Assembly: GCF_005166025.1 (NCBI RefSeq)
Contig: NZ_CP028923.1
Location: forward strand, 3,846,001 to 3,910,000
Direction of reading: 5' to 3'
From: Mangrovivirga cuniculi
Lineage (GTDB): Bacteria; Bacteroidota; Bacteroidia; Cytophagales; Cyclobacteriaceae
Length of the DNA: 64,000 nt
Shown: positions 36,101 to 45,109 of the stretch, in pieces
How the letters are laid out: the number at the start of each line of letters is the position of its first letter
Numbering within the stretch: position 1 is the stretch's first letter
Program-made: the position numbers and the translations under genes
Notes under the pieces: model-generated
The model's input: only the letters and a program-made list of their open reading frames with translations
The model's database searches: none
What the model was told of the DNA's origin: nothing

Positions 36101-39063
36101 TACAGGATAATAGCTGGCAACGCACCGCTAATTGTACAGTAAAAACAAACCAGAATTTTAGTTTTCCTCTTTTAGACAGAACTTCAGAAAACATTCCGGA
36201 GATTACCGCAGGAGAATTTTATAAAATCACAAATTCTCTCGGTATAGAATATTCTGAAGCATTTAAAAGTATTGTGAATATTCATGGTAAAAATGATTAT
36301 TTCTATGGATTGATTAAGTTACCTGAAAACACTCCACTATATTCTGATACCAAGGTTCACCCTGCATTATTAGATAACTGCCTGCAATTAATTTTCTCAA
36401 AATCATCGGAGAATGGAAATATCAGTTCTGCGTATCTCGAAGAAATTGAAGGTATAAAAATTTATGATTCTTTAAATACAACAGAACCTTTATTGGTTGA
36501 GATCAGCTACTTATTCAGCGAAGATGCTTTTAATCCATCAGCAAGGATATTTATATACAATATGTATGGTGATCCGGTTGCAAAAATTAACAAAGTATCA
36601 GCGAGACTAATTCCATCTATAGAAACGAATGAGAAATCTCCGAAAGTATTTCAATTAAACTGGACTGAGATTACAGGAGTCAAGAAAGACTCATCTCTAG
36701 ATAATCTAACTGTGATTTGTACTGAAAACAATGGTCATTCACAGCTTATTGAAGAGATAGAAAAACCGATCGGTAAGGTAAACATAATTTATATTAATTC
36801 TTCAGAGAATTCTATTGACTTGTCTGGAATTAAGGGAGCAAATGTTTTATACATCCCACATAGCGATAACCATAATGTATCGGAAGCAGCGTCTTTTAAC
36901 TTACTTGTTTTAGGTGAAATACTTAATAATAAAGTAAATTCTTTAACAGTATTGACTCTTAAAGCCAGTGGATATACAAGTCCTGTTGATCTTTCACTAA
37001 TAGGAGTTTGGCAGGCAGGTAAAACCGCTATTAATGAACACCCTGAGGTTCCTGTGAAAATTATTGATATTGGGGATAGTTATTCAACAGAAGATATTAA
37101 TATCCTTGTAGATATATTGGGATCGAATAAGTCAGTTCAGGCAGCCCTGAATAATTCAAAATTATATTCACAAATCCCTGAGAATTTCAAAGCAAAAACG
37201 ATCATTCCTGGGAAATTCGAATCTGATGAAGTAATTGTTCTCACAGGCTTTAAGGGAGCGGCATTTTCGTTCGTTGAATTACTAGCTAAAGCAGGAGTAA
37301 GAGCAATTGCCCTGGTAAGCCGTAACCCGGAATTATCTAAAGAGCAAAGTGAAAAAATAAAAGACTTCAGAAAAACCGGGACTATAATTGAACGTGTAGC
37401 CTGTGATGTTTCAAATATTAAGGATTTCACACAGTGTCTCGAAGGTATTCAGAATAACCTTGGAGAAATTACTGGCTTTGTTCATGCAGCGGGTCTTATA
37501 TCTCCAGAAAGGCTTGATAGTCTGAGCTCAGAAACAATCCGAAAAATCTTATCAGTTAAGATCAATGGAGCATTAGCGATGGATAAATTCGATACGAAGG
37601 GTAAGCTAAGGCATTTCATTACGTTTTCATCTGCATCAGTATATTTTGGCTTGAGTGGTCAGGGAGCATATGTTGCTGCAAATGCAACACTTGACGCTAT
37701 TGCCGCAAACAGAGTTCAAAATAACAAACCAGCCTTGTCAGTCAACTGGGGAGTAATAAAGGATGCAGGTATGGTTGCAAACAATAATCATCTTGAAAGG
37801 TATTCTGAGGCTGAAGGATTTATTTCTATGAAAATGAATGAAGCGTTAGGGTTATTTGTCAACCAATATGATCCTTTTGGAAAATCCTTCTCAATTATGG
37901 GTATTGACTGGAAGAAGTCTAAAGAGTATCATAAAAAATTAGCCGAATCATTTTTTTATAGTAAGGTTGAAAAGGTTGAGAGTGGAATTAATATTTCAGG
38001 ATCACTAATTAAAGATTTGCAGGATCTTTCTAAAGAAGAGCAAAAATCAACTATTAAAAACTATTTGATAGAAGGCTTATCAAGAATCACCCAGTTAGCT
38101 GCCACAGATATTCCTGCGCAGGCTTCATTTAAGAGTATGGGACTGGACTCGCTTATGGCAGTTCAATATCGAAATCATATAGAAAAAGGATTTGAAATCA
38201 AGCTGGCGATATCAAAGATCTGGAAAGCAGATAATATTGAAAACCTGACATCTCTTCTATTTGATGAAATTTCTTTAAGGAATTCTGATAAAAAATCAAT
38301 TGCCTGGACTAAAAAGGACACAGCAATCACCTATTTCGGTGATAAATCTTCCAAAAATCAAATCATTGCCATTCATGATGCAGGAGGAAGCTCTGCCTTA
38401 TTTAGTTCGATGAATGATGAGAAACTACCTGAGGAAATTGGGCTAATGGCAATTGATCTACCTGGAAGAGGCCTTGCAGATGAGTTCCAACCTTTTGAAA
38501 CGCTGGAACAATGTGCCGTTAACATTGCGAATAAAATTACCGAAGCAAACCTTGAAAGTGTTTGGCTGATTGGTCATAGTATGGGTGGAGCAATAGCTAC
38601 TGAGGTAGCATACTTACTGGAAATGACGAATATCAAAATCAACAAACTTGTTGTTTCTTCCACTCCGGCGTTGAATTCATATAATCCTGAACGATATAAA
38701 AGTGACTTGCCGGATAATGAGTTGATCAGATTATTTCCTCACATCAATGAAATCGCTTCAGATGAAGAATCATTAAAGTATCTAATTTCACTATTAAAAA
38801 ATGACCTGAAAATGGTAAACAAATACCGTTTTAGTCACCAGGCTAAAATTCAGAATAATGTTGAGGTTTGGTATGCATCAGATGATGACCAGGTTTCTGA
38901 GAAACAAGCTCAAAACTGGAAATCACTAGTAGAACACCCAATTACAATAAGAAAATTTCAGGGTGGACATGGTTATTTATATAAGGAAGAATATGCAAAG
39001 GTGGCTATTCCTTTGATTCTGGAAAATATTAAAAATGATTTGATAAAAGATGAAAATTACTAA
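33148..39063 (+). CDS. Single-module type I polyketide synthase (KS-AT-DH-KR-ACP-TE)
   Basis: The 1971-residue protein carries six domains. Ketosynthase (about 1-425): Cys172 in VDTGCSSS, His307 in EAHGTGT, His345 in KTNIGHLEG. Acyltransferase (about 525-815): Ser615 in GHSMGE, specificity region VASHS. Dehydratase (about 905-1150): His917 in EGHKVNEEVVLPG (the usual Gly is Glu), Asp1076 in HPALLDNCLQ. Ketoreductase (about 1360-1560): Tyr1508 in GQGAYVAANA, but the cofactor loop reads TGFKGAA instead of the usual TGGxGxxG. Carrier: Ser1668 in MGLDSLMA. Thioesterase: Ser1811 in GHSMGG. With one module and no enoylreductase it is probably iterative and makes a partly reduced chain released by the thioesterase. 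GTG at 33148 is the start; an in-frame stop lies 42 bases upstream. Confidence 0.92.
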   Translation: MCKVAIVSMSCRFPGGRTPGEFWNSLTGGVDCIGKMPEDRWNFKDFFDPDPRTAEKTYQNKGAFLKDINDFDAQLFNISPAEAKEMNPSQKLMLELVWEAIENSRSTFNHWLGSKTGVYIGNIWSDFEHHRKNVYASTTSHSAVGQASNVIANRISFYYGFHGASLVVDTGCSSSIVALHMAVQSIMDNSIEQAVVGGVNHILDPEQYVLLSKFGGLSKNGKCSTFSNEADGFVRGEGAGIVLLKPLDKAIKDKDEILAVIEGTAVNNNGYNASLPATSTDGQISMLRDAFKNADINPAEVQYVEAHGTGTKLGDPTETKALGLFFGENRRTPLRIGSVKTNIGHLEGAAGIAGLIKVLLAMKYKKLPQNLNFKTPNPEIKFEEWKLEVQKQLTDWPTVEDKLIAGVNSFGWGGTNAHVALTNYIPVPDNNDFNYNFPGLLLKLSGNNPQVIKDQADNIVNQLIKNDLKYAQNLCAASITKGLPINLSVTIAARDKDQLIDKLTNLDVSNLELKAKKKFNSQKVCFVFPGQGSQWVGMGKQLMENFPVFKEAIKECHTALENNCDWSLIEVLENNSPAVNSDISIIQPALFAIEIGLAKLWESFGIKPDAIIGHSMGECAAAYISGALTLDDAAKIITDRSKLMSTVSGQGYGMAVTELNKDSAEQYTEGNNSLSVAVYNSAQNTVIAGKECDLLPLIEKLDEEGIFCKQVKVDVASHSLQMEPLTSLLADEIKSISPAPSVVPFYSTVLPDNTTDQILNPDYWVKNLRNPVQFHKAVKNALEDRIEIFIEMSPHPVLNQAIEHTIKETDSNSITTYSLLREKDEVISILNSIGNLVMANVPIDIHKVFFKGTPDLNILPNYPMQRKTLVPDLRLTKKSKGKNGNRFSGEKLDICDESILIWKSSFSLQDFPLFEGHKVNEEVVLPGTTYISMVSEIMSELKIENYFIDKLKFERAITLDNNSTVDLQIKTSIEDDSFNLEFYSLQDNSWQRTANCTVKTNQNFSFPLLDRTSENIPEITAGEFYKITNSLGIEYSEAFKSIVNIHGKNDYFYGLIKLPENTPLYSDTKVHPALLDNCLQLIFSKSSENGNISSAYLEEIEGIKIYDSLNTTEPLLVEISYLFSEDAFNPSARIFIYNMYGDPVAKINKVSARLIPSIETNEKSPKVFQLNWTEITGVKKDSSLDNLTVICTENNGHSQLIEEIEKPIGKVNIIYINSSENSIDLSGIKGANVLYIPHSDNHNVSEAASFNLLVLGEILNNKVNSLTVLTLKASGYTSPVDLSLIGVWQAGKTAINEHPEVPVKIIDIGDSYSTEDINILVDILGSNKSVQAALNNSKLYSQIPENFKAKTIIPGKFESDEVIVLTGFKGAAFSFVELLAKAGVRAIALVSRNPELSKEQSEKIKDFRKTGTIIERVACDVSNIKDFTQCLEGIQNNLGEITGFVHAAGLISPERLDSLSSETIRKILSVKINGALAMDKFDTKGKLRHFITFSSASVYFGLSGQGAYVAANATLDAIAANRVQNNKPALSVNWGVIKDAGMVANNNHLERYSEAEGFISMKMNEALGLFVNQYDPFGKSFSIMGIDWKKSKEYHKKLAESFFYSKVEKVESGINISGSLIKDLQDLSKEEQKSTIKNYLIEGLSRITQLAATDIPAQASFKSMGLDSLMAVQYRNHIEKGFEIKLAISKIWKADNIENLTSLLFDEISLRNSDKKSIAWTKKDTAITYFGDKSSKNQIIAIHDAGGSSALFSSMNDEKLPEEIGLMAIDLPGRGLADEFQPFETLEQCAVNIANKITEANLESVWLIGHSMGGAIATEVAYLLEMTNIKINKLVVSSTPALNSYNPERYKSDLPDNELIRLFPHINEIASDEESLKYLISLLKNDLKMVNKYRFSHQAKIQNNVEVWYASDDDQVSEKQAQNWKSLVEHPITIRKFQGGHGYLYKEEYAKVAIPLILENIKNDLIKDENY

Positions 39064-39484
39064 TCAGATTATAGGGGCATGGAGATTGGTCGAGTGGGTT
39101 TTCGAGAATGAAACTACCGGAGAAAAACACTCATTTTATGGTGATAACCCGGATGGCTTACTCATATTCGACAATTCAGGGTGGATGACCGTTCAAATTG
39201 CTAAAGAACCAAGAAAGGACCTTAAAAGTAATTCATTTGATTCAGGAATCCCTGAAGAACTCAGTGATGCTTATAAATCATACATGGGTTACTTCGGGAA
39301 ATTCAGGGAAACAGAACCCGGGGTGCTGGAGCATACCGTTCAGAACTCTTTATATCCAAATTGGAGAGGGGATATTCATATCCGGTATGGAGAAGTTAAC
39401 GGAAATTTATTAACCCTAAGCACTCCACCAACAAATACTGAAAATGGAAGTATTTCCTTCAAAATAACGTGGGAAAAGCAATAA
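39050..39484 (+). CDS. Lipocalin-like domain protein of the polyketide operon
   Basis: The 144-residue protein matches the lipocalin-like (Lipocalin_5) pattern: an opening GAWRLVEWVFENETTGE, then YGDNPDGLLIFDNSGWMTVQI and a final strand-rich half. No signal peptide is present. Its ATG lies inside the last codons of the PKS gene (14-base overlap), so the two are translationally coupled. Such proteins occur in polyketide clusters and may bind or process the product; which is unknown. Confidence 0.8.
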   Translation: MKITNQIIGAWRLVEWVFENETTGEKHSFYGDNPDGLLIFDNSGWMTVQIAKEPRKDLKSNSFDSGIPEELSDAYKSYMGYFGKFRETEPGVLEHTVQNSLYPNWRGDIHIRYGEVNGNLLTLSTPPTNTENGSISFKITWEKQ

Positions 39485-39522
39485 TAATCACACTTAATTT
39501 TTTACATCAAATTCTAACAATT

Positions 39523-39933
39523 ATGACAAATTCATTTGCAACAGCGAAAAATCACAAAGTTTTATTAAAAAGAAAAAATATTATAGTTGAACATAATAAA
39601 GAACTTAACTACGTTTACTTAAGATGGGTTGGCTACCAAAAGGAAGCTGATATTAAAGAAAGTGGAGAGGAAATCCTTAAAATCTTTAAGACAATGGATT
39701 GTAAGGATATATTAAATGATAACAGAGAAGTCAAGGGGCCATGGAACACTGCAGCAGACTGGACAGTAAATGACTGGTTTCCAAGAATGATTGATGCAGG
39801 AATGCAAAAATTTGCCTGGGTTTTCCCTGACAATATATTTGCTGAGCTTTCAGCTACAAAGGCAATGCCTGATAATGAATTAGTGAAAAAATTTAATTCA
39901 TATAATGAGGCTGAAGCCTGGTTACAGGAATAA
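39523..39933 (+). CDS. Unrecognised small protein, copy 1, polyketide locus
   Basis: The 136-residue cytosolic protein has no signal or membrane segment. The core pattern is YVYLRWVGYQ...SGEEILKIF...CKDILNDNREVKGPWNTAADWT...WFPRMIDAGMQKFAWVFPDNIFAE, ending AEAWLQ. The alternating strands and helices recall SpoIIAA/STAS-like folds seen in many Bacteroidota hypothetical proteins, but I cannot name the family. The ATG at 39523 is preferred over an in-frame GTG at 39469 that overlaps the lipocalin-like gene. It is the last gene of the PKS operon before a terminator, and a clear paralog lies just beyond. Confidence 0.7.
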   Translation: MTNSFATAKNHKVLLKRKNIIVEHNKELNYVYLRWVGYQKEADIKESGEEILKIFKTMDCKDILNDNREVKGPWNTAADWTVNDWFPRMIDAGMQKFAWVFPDNIFAELSATKAMPDNELVKKFNSYNEAEAWLQE

Positions 39934-39962
39934 TTATTTTATTCATATACTTAGATCGATAA

Positions 39963-39990
39963 AGCAGCCAATAATTTGGCTGCTTTTTTT
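39963..39990 (+). terminator. Rho-independent terminator of the polyketide operon
   Basis: AGCAGCCAAA pairs with TTTGGCTGCT around a short loop, followed by seven T. It lies 29 bases after the stop of small protein copy 1. Confidence 0.9.
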
Positions 39991-40170
39991 ATTAATAGAT
40001 TTTCATTAAAATTTTCAATAACATTCTTTATTTGAAACTTGTTGATTGGAAAAGTTGGTAATATTGTAAAATTACTTTAAATAAGAATAACTAGGTTTAA
40101 TCATATTTCAAAACTCTGGTTTTGAAGTTTTAAAACAAGTAAATTAACATATAAGGAAGTTAACATACAT

Positions 40171-40575
40171 ATGGTTCACCCAGAAAGCGTAAACAAAACT
40201 GTAATCCTAAGTCAGAATAATTTAACGATGGAATATATCAGTGATTTTGATTATATATATCTGAGATGGATAGGATTCCAGTCCGATGAAGAAATACGTT
40301 CAAGCGGAGAAAAAATACTTCGAAAATTTAGAAACCATAAGTGTAATAAAATTTTAAACGACAATAGAGATGTTAGGGGCCCCTGGAATACTGCATCAAC
40401 CTGGACTTCTGAATACTGGTTCCCTCACATGGTAAATGCCGGATTGCAAAAATTCGCATGGATATTTCCTGAAAATATTTTTGCAGAATTTTCTGCTCAG
40501 GAAGCTATGCCCGAAAGTCTGACGATTCGAAAGTTTAAGGATTTCGACAAAGCACATAACTGGTTAATAAACTAA
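40171..40575 (+). CDS. Unrecognised small protein, copy 2, polyketide locus
   Basis: The 134-residue protein is a paralog of the one ending at 39933: it shares YIYLRWIGFQ, SGEKILRKF, KILNDNRDVRGPWNTAS, WFPHMVNAGLQKFAWIFPENIFAEFSA and the AMP block, roughly half of all residues by eye. It lies after the operon terminator with its own 180-base upstream region, so the two copies may be expressed separately. No cysteine pair, metal site or catalytic triad is evident. Conserved polar residues (Asn-Asp-Asn-Arg, Gly-Pro-Trp) may form a binding site. Function unknown. Confidence 0.7.
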   Translation: MVHPESVNKTVILSQNNLTMEYISDFDYIYLRWIGFQSDEEIRSSGEKILRKFRNHKCNKILNDNRDVRGPWNTASTWTSEYWFPHMVNAGLQKFAWIFPENIFAEFSAQEAMPESLTIRKFKDFDKAHNWLIN

Positions 40576-40616
40576 AAGGAGATCCATAAGTATGAATCTC
40601 CTTTATTATTTTTTTC
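40575..40616. terminator. Bidirectional terminator between small protein copy 2 and TonB receptor 3
   Basis: AAAGGAGAT pairs with ATCTCCTTT around a 12-base loop; the plus strand continues with ATTATTTTTTT. It separates the convergent small-protein and receptor genes. Confidence 0.75.
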
Positions 40617-40628
40617 TGAATACTTTTT

Positions 40629-43055
40629 TTAAAAGTCACCCATATCTCCTCCACCTTCATAATTACCTCTTCCTCTTTGAGGACGTTTCTTCTGATTAAT
40701 TCTATATGTTAATGAAAGAGTGAATTGTCTTGGTCTCCACTGAAATGTACTTTCTGAATACAGATTTGCAAATTCAGTTTCCGATCTCCATTTACGCGAA
40801 TTAAACACATCGCTAACATTCAATGTAAGAGTCCCCTTATTCTTAAATATGTCTCTACTTATGGCAAAGTCCATAACAAACATGCTTTGTCGCCTACCCT
40901 GGGCTTGATCCTGAGGAGCTATGTACCTCGAGTTAAGTTGCATATCAATTTTATCACCAATCTTAAACCTATTGCTCATCCTGGCATTAAAAGACATTGT
41001 TTCAACGTAAAACTCCTGCTCTTCAAATGTCCCTTGCTGGAAGGTTCCCTCAGTTTCATTGTAGAAACCATTAAGACTGAGATTCATATTCCACCATTTA
41101 GTGAAATCCATATTATAGTTTATTTCAACTCCAAGATTTCTTCCTACTCCAAGGTTCGAAGGAATTGAATAATTTATTGAATCAATTCTATACCTGGCTC
41201 TAAAAATCACATCCTGAGTCTGTCTGTAATAAACTGCTGTATACAAGGATCCTTTATCAAACTCATTTAAAAAGCCAAACTCATATGAATCGGTAAACTC
41301 AGGATTTAAATTCGGATTTCCCGCTCTGATATTCTGATCATCGGCGATTGTGAAAAAAGGATTCAGATACCAAAATCTAGGTCGTTGAATTCTTCGACTA
41401 TAGTTAGCTTGCAGGGATTGCTTTTCTGTTATGTTATAAGTAAGGAATACACTCGGGAATAGATTCAAATAATCTCTTGGATTTTCTTCGCCGGTAATTC
41501 TCAATTCTGTTAGGATATCAGTGTATTCTAATCTCAATCCACCTTGATAAGACCATTTACCTGATTCATTACCAAACTGAGCATATAATGCCTGTACATT
41601 TTCCCTGTAATAAAAATCGTTTGTGAAATCCGGGTCAACTACAAGTTCTCCATTCTCCCCTTCATTAAATACTGTATAGTCATTTTGAATAGTCCTCACC
41701 TGCCCGCGATAACCAGTTTCAAAATTCCCCTTTTCTCCTATTGGGTGCTTATAATTTATTTGGCCAAACCATTCAGTTTCAGCCTCATCATTTTCTGATT
41801 TTTGAAATGTAGTTGGAATTCTGTTTCCGTTTTCGATATCATAGCCAAATATATCAGCTGCTTCAACTTCACCACTATTCTCATATTGTAAGTCAGCAGA
41901 TAATTCCTGGCCTTTTTTATCAAAGGTCCTTTTATAATTTATAGAAAACTGATAATTACCTTCATCTTCCGATTCTTCCTGTACCCTCTGTCTCTGATTT
42001 AACAAATCTCCACTTTCTGATAAACTGTCTATATCGATGACAAACTCATTTCCATCATCACCTATTCTATATAGTCCTGAAACAGTAATTGTATTTTTAT
42101 CATTAAGGAAAAATTCACTTCCCATTCTAAAACTTTGATTTAATCCCCAGCGGGTATAATTTCTATCCCTTTGTAGAATTGAACTCTCATTGCCAAAATC
42201 ATAATATTGAGTTTCCAATCCTCCACCAGGAGACTTTCTATAGCTAATCCCATAATTCAGGAATAAATTATACCATTTTCTCCTGAAGTTAAGATTTGCA
42301 GATACCCCATGATTGTGAGGATAACCGGTATTCATTTGAATAGATCCGTTGATACCTTTTCGTTTATCTTTTTTCAATATAATATTGATAATTCCTGAAG
42401 TTCCTTCCGCATCATAACGAGCAGAGGGATTGGTAACTACTTCAACTCTTTCGATCATCTCTCCTGAGAGCTGTTGTAGTCCCTGAGCTCCGCCTCCAAT
42501 TCCTAATAATCCGGAAGGTTTACCATCAATTAAAATTCGAACTCCCTGTCCTCCTCTGAGACTGACGTTACCATCAACATCGACTGTTATACTAGGCAAC
42601 CTGTCTAAAACATCCGATGCAGTTGCAGCAGTATTAGAAAGGTCTTTACCAATATTATATACCCTTTTATCGAGCTTTACCTCAACCTGTGTTTTTTCTC
42701 CCGCTACTACAACTTCATCTAATGTCGTGGATTCCGGAGATATTTTGATGGTGCCCACATTAGTCTTTCCTGAGACATCATATGGACCAGCATATGAATT
42801 CTTATAAGAAATAAATTGTACCATAACCAGGTACCTGCCCTTTGTAACGGGAATTTCAAATTTACCTTCAGTATTTGTGATATTTCCTGTTACTAATGCC
42901 GAATCCGTAGGATTAATTAATCCTACTGAAGCAAATTCTACAGGCTTACCGGTTTCTGCATCGATAACAGTACCTGTCACTATAGCCTTAGACATCTGCC
43001 CGTAACTACTTAGTGCTAAGAAACTTAAAAAAATAAGTGCGATCTGTCTCATCAT
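40629..43055 (-). CDS. TonB-dependent receptor with carboxypeptidase-like N-domain, OMP_b-brl_3 type
   Basis: The 808-residue outer-membrane protein has a signal peptide (ending SSYGQ). A CarboxypepD_reg-like domain (about 22-105, VTGTVIDAETGKPVEFASV) is followed by a plug (about 120-220, DVLDRLPSITVDVDGNVSLRG, GVRILIDGKPSG, IERVEVVTNPSARYDAEG), then an outer-membrane beta-barrel of the OMP_b-brl_3 class. The C-terminal tail is Arg/Gly-rich (KKRPQRGRGNYEGGGD). Substrate unknown. It follows the histidine kinase gene by 54 bases and could be co-transcribed with the two-component system. Confidence 0.88.
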   Translation of the reverse strand: MMRQIALIFLSFLALSSYGQMSKAIVTGTVIDAETGKPVEFASVGLINPTDSALVTGNITNTEGKFEIPVTKGRYLVMVQFISYKNSYAGPYDVSGKTNVGTIKISPESTTLDEVVVAGEKTQVEVKLDKRVYNIGKDLSNTAATASDVLDRLPSITVDVDGNVSLRGGQGVRILIDGKPSGLLGIGGGAQGLQQLSGEMIERVEVVTNPSARYDAEGTSGIINIILKKDKRKGINGSIQMNTGYPHNHGVSANLNFRRKWYNLFLNYGISYRKSPGGGLETQYYDFGNESSILQRDRNYTRWGLNQSFRMGSEFFLNDKNTITVSGLYRIGDDGNEFVIDIDSLSESGDLLNQRQRVQEESEDEGNYQFSINYKRTFDKKGQELSADLQYENSGEVEAADIFGYDIENGNRIPTTFQKSENDEAETEWFGQINYKHPIGEKGNFETGYRGQVRTIQNDYTVFNEGENGELVVDPDFTNDFYYRENVQALYAQFGNESGKWSYQGGLRLEYTDILTELRITGEENPRDYLNLFPSVFLTYNITEKQSLQANYSRRIQRPRFWYLNPFFTIADDQNIRAGNPNLNPEFTDSYEFGFLNEFDKGSLYTAVYYRQTQDVIFRARYRIDSINYSIPSNLGVGRNLGVEINYNMDFTKWWNMNLSLNGFYNETEGTFQQGTFEEQEFYVETMSFNARMSNRFKIGDKIDMQLNSRYIAPQDQAQGRRQSMFVMDFAISRDIFKNKGTLTLNVSDVFNSRKWRSETEFANLYSESTFQWRPRQFTLSLTYRINQKKRPQRGRGNYEGGGDMGDF

Positions 43056-43109
43056 TAATGTTAATTTAGATTGTAAATCTACGTGCAGATTTTGAAGTAA
43101 ACCTGAAGA

Positions 43110-44378
43110 TTACATCAGATTAACACTAATTGTGTGTATAAAGTTTTCTTTATCAAACTTATACTTTATATCAAATCCATAATAATCTCCGATCTTTTTG
43201 ACGATTGACAAACCAAGACCGGGACTTTCAGCAGATAAATCCCCTTTCTTGAAACGTTCAAATAGAATTTCAGGATCACCTTCTACTTCCTTACCTGAAT
43301 TTTCAATAATAAGTAAACATTTATCCAGACTAATTTTTACAAATCCATTTCGAATATTATGCTTTAACGAATTCTGAAATAAATTCATCAAAAGTATTTC
43401 AATCAAGGAAGGATCTGCATTTATTTGACATTCTTCAATGTTTGATGTCTTAACTTCGATTTTTTTCAACTCATACAATTCCTTGAATTGTTTAATCTTA
43501 TTGATTAATTCTTTCTTTAAATCAATCTCAGCACTTTTGTCGTATTCTTTATTATCGATCCGCATTAATAATCCCAGAGACCTGCTAAGTTTGCTAATAC
43601 TTTTTAAAGCATTTTGAGCAGAAAGAATTAGGGTATTCTGTTCTTCAGACATGTTTTCTCCATGCCTTTCAAGCAAAATATCTAATTTACCCCGGGCAAT
43701 TGCTACAGGAGTTTGCAACTCGTGACTCGCATTTTCAGAGAATTCTTTAAGGGAATTATAATCCCTTATGATTTTTTCAGACATTATGAAGAGTTCTGCA
43801 TTTAATTCCCTCAACTCTTTAGTTTGTGTTTGAGGCAGATTAAGCGTATCTCCTTTTTTAAGAGAGAAATTCTGTAACTCTTTTAATGTATTATAGAAAG
43901 GCCTCAATAATATATTAGAACTTATAACCGATACTACAATTGTTAAAATTGACAACAAGGCAAAAACCTTAATCATAGAAGATCTAACTCCATCTTCTAT
44001 ATCATCACTTTCAATTATTACGTCATAAAGAATTACTTTATAGGCCAGTGTATCAAATCCATAATATGCAGTAAGTTTTAGATGGGGTTCAAGTCGTTGT
44101 AGCTGGGAATGCATAACCAATGTATCTGAAAAACTAATAGATTCTTCCTTAATCAGAGTATCTATTGGATAAACCCCATATTTAGGTATAACAAAAGGTT
44201 CAGTTGGCCTGTAACGCTCTATTCTTTCTTTTGCATTATCAAATCGTTCTTTTAGAAATCTTTTTTGCTCAATATCGATTTCACTTTCCATGGCATTATA
44301 CACGATCACCCCTCCGATAAGAAATGCACAGATCGTAATAAAAAGATAAATTAAAGTGAGTTTTATTATAAGTCTCAT
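43110..44378 (-). CDS. Sensor histidine kinase
   Basis: The 422-residue kinase has two membrane segments (about 2-24 and 140-160) enclosing a periplasmic sensor of about 115 residues with no recognised domain. A HisKA helix contains the phospho-acceptor in SENASHELQTPVAIARGK. The ATPase domain has the N-box NLFQNSLKHN and G-box SPGLGLSIVKKIG. I chose the ATG at 44378, one base after the response-regulator stop, over an earlier start inside that gene. It pairs with the upstream response regulator. Confidence 0.9.
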   Translation of the reverse strand: MRLIIKLTLIYLFITICAFLIGGVIVYNAMESEIDIEQKRFLKERFDNAKERIERYRPTEPFVIPKYGVYPIDTLIKEESISFSDTLVMHSQLQRLEPHLKLTAYYGFDTLAYKVILYDVIIESDDIEDGVRSSMIKVFALLSILTIVVSVISSNILLRPFYNTLKELQNFSLKKGDTLNLPQTQTKELRELNAELFIMSEKIIRDYNSLKEFSENASHELQTPVAIARGKLDILLERHGENMSEEQNTLILSAQNALKSISKLSRSLGLLMRIDNKEYDKSAEIDLKKELINKIKQFKELYELKKIEVKTSNIEECQINADPSLIEILLMNLFQNSLKHNIRNGFVKISLDKCLLIIENSGKEVEGDPEILFERFKKGDLSAESPGLGLSIVKKIGDYYGFDIKYKFDKENFIHTISVNLM

Positions 44379-44379
44379 A

Positions 44380-45051
44380 TCAACCAAATCGATATCCAAG
44401 CCCATAGACAGTTTTTATCTCTGGAATAGAGCCGGCATCTTTTAATTTTTTTCTTAAGTTTTTTACATGCTGGTAAACAAAATCATACGAATCGGCATCC
44501 TCCATATAATCTCCCCATAAATGTTCTGCTATTGCATTTTTTGAAATCAGCTTTTTTCTGTTCACAACAAAAAAAAGTAATAACTGAAGTTCTTTACCAG
44601 TAAGATCCAGGGTCGTTTCATCTACTTTAGCCAGACTACTATCAGTATCAATACAGATGTTTTCGAGCTTAACTTCTGAAGAGCCACTTAAACTTCTTCT
44701 TCGATATAAAGCTCTGACCCTGGCAAACAATTCTGTTAGATTAAATGGTTTTGGAAGGTAATCATCCGCACCCATATCCAGTCCTTTTACTTTATCCTCC
44801 ACACCATCACGGGCGGACATGATCAATATACCTGTTGAAGGAAAAGTTTCTTTTAAATATGGGATTAAGTCAAAGCCTTCTTTGTCTGGTAGCATAAGAT
44901 CTAGCAGAACTACATCGTATTCAAATGACACAAGCTTTTCTATAGACTGATGGTAAGATGATGCAATAGATACTGTTACACCTTCTTTTTCAAGATAAGT
45001 ATTGATATTATCAGCTAACTCCGGATTATCTTCAACAACAAGGATTTTCAT
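44380..45051 (-). CDS. OmpR-family response regulator
   Basis: The 223-residue regulator has a receiver domain (phospho-acceptor Asp in DVVLLDLMLPDKEG, conserved Lys in DYLPKPFNL) and a C-terminal winged helix (about 130-223, with LTGKELQLLLFFVVNR and VYQHVKNLRKKLKDAG, ending YGLGYRFG). It precedes its kinase gene by one base. Targets are unknown; the downstream TonB-receptor gene is a candidate. Confidence 0.92.
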   Translation of the reverse strand: MKILVVEDNPELADNINTYLEKEGVTVSIASSYHQSIEKLVSFEYDVVLLDLMLPDKEGFDLIPYLKETFPSTGILIMSARDGVEDKVKGLDMGADDYLPKPFNLTELFARVRALYRRRSLSGSSEVKLENICIDTDSSLAKVDETTLDLTGKELQLLLFFVVNRKKLISKNAIAEHLWGDYMEDADSYDFVYQHVKNLRKKLKDAGSIPEIKTVYGLGYRFG

Positions 45052-45109
45052 CTAAAAATATTTACTGTAATATCAAAACTACTGATTGATTCTGAAGCAA
45101 CTTTGAATT

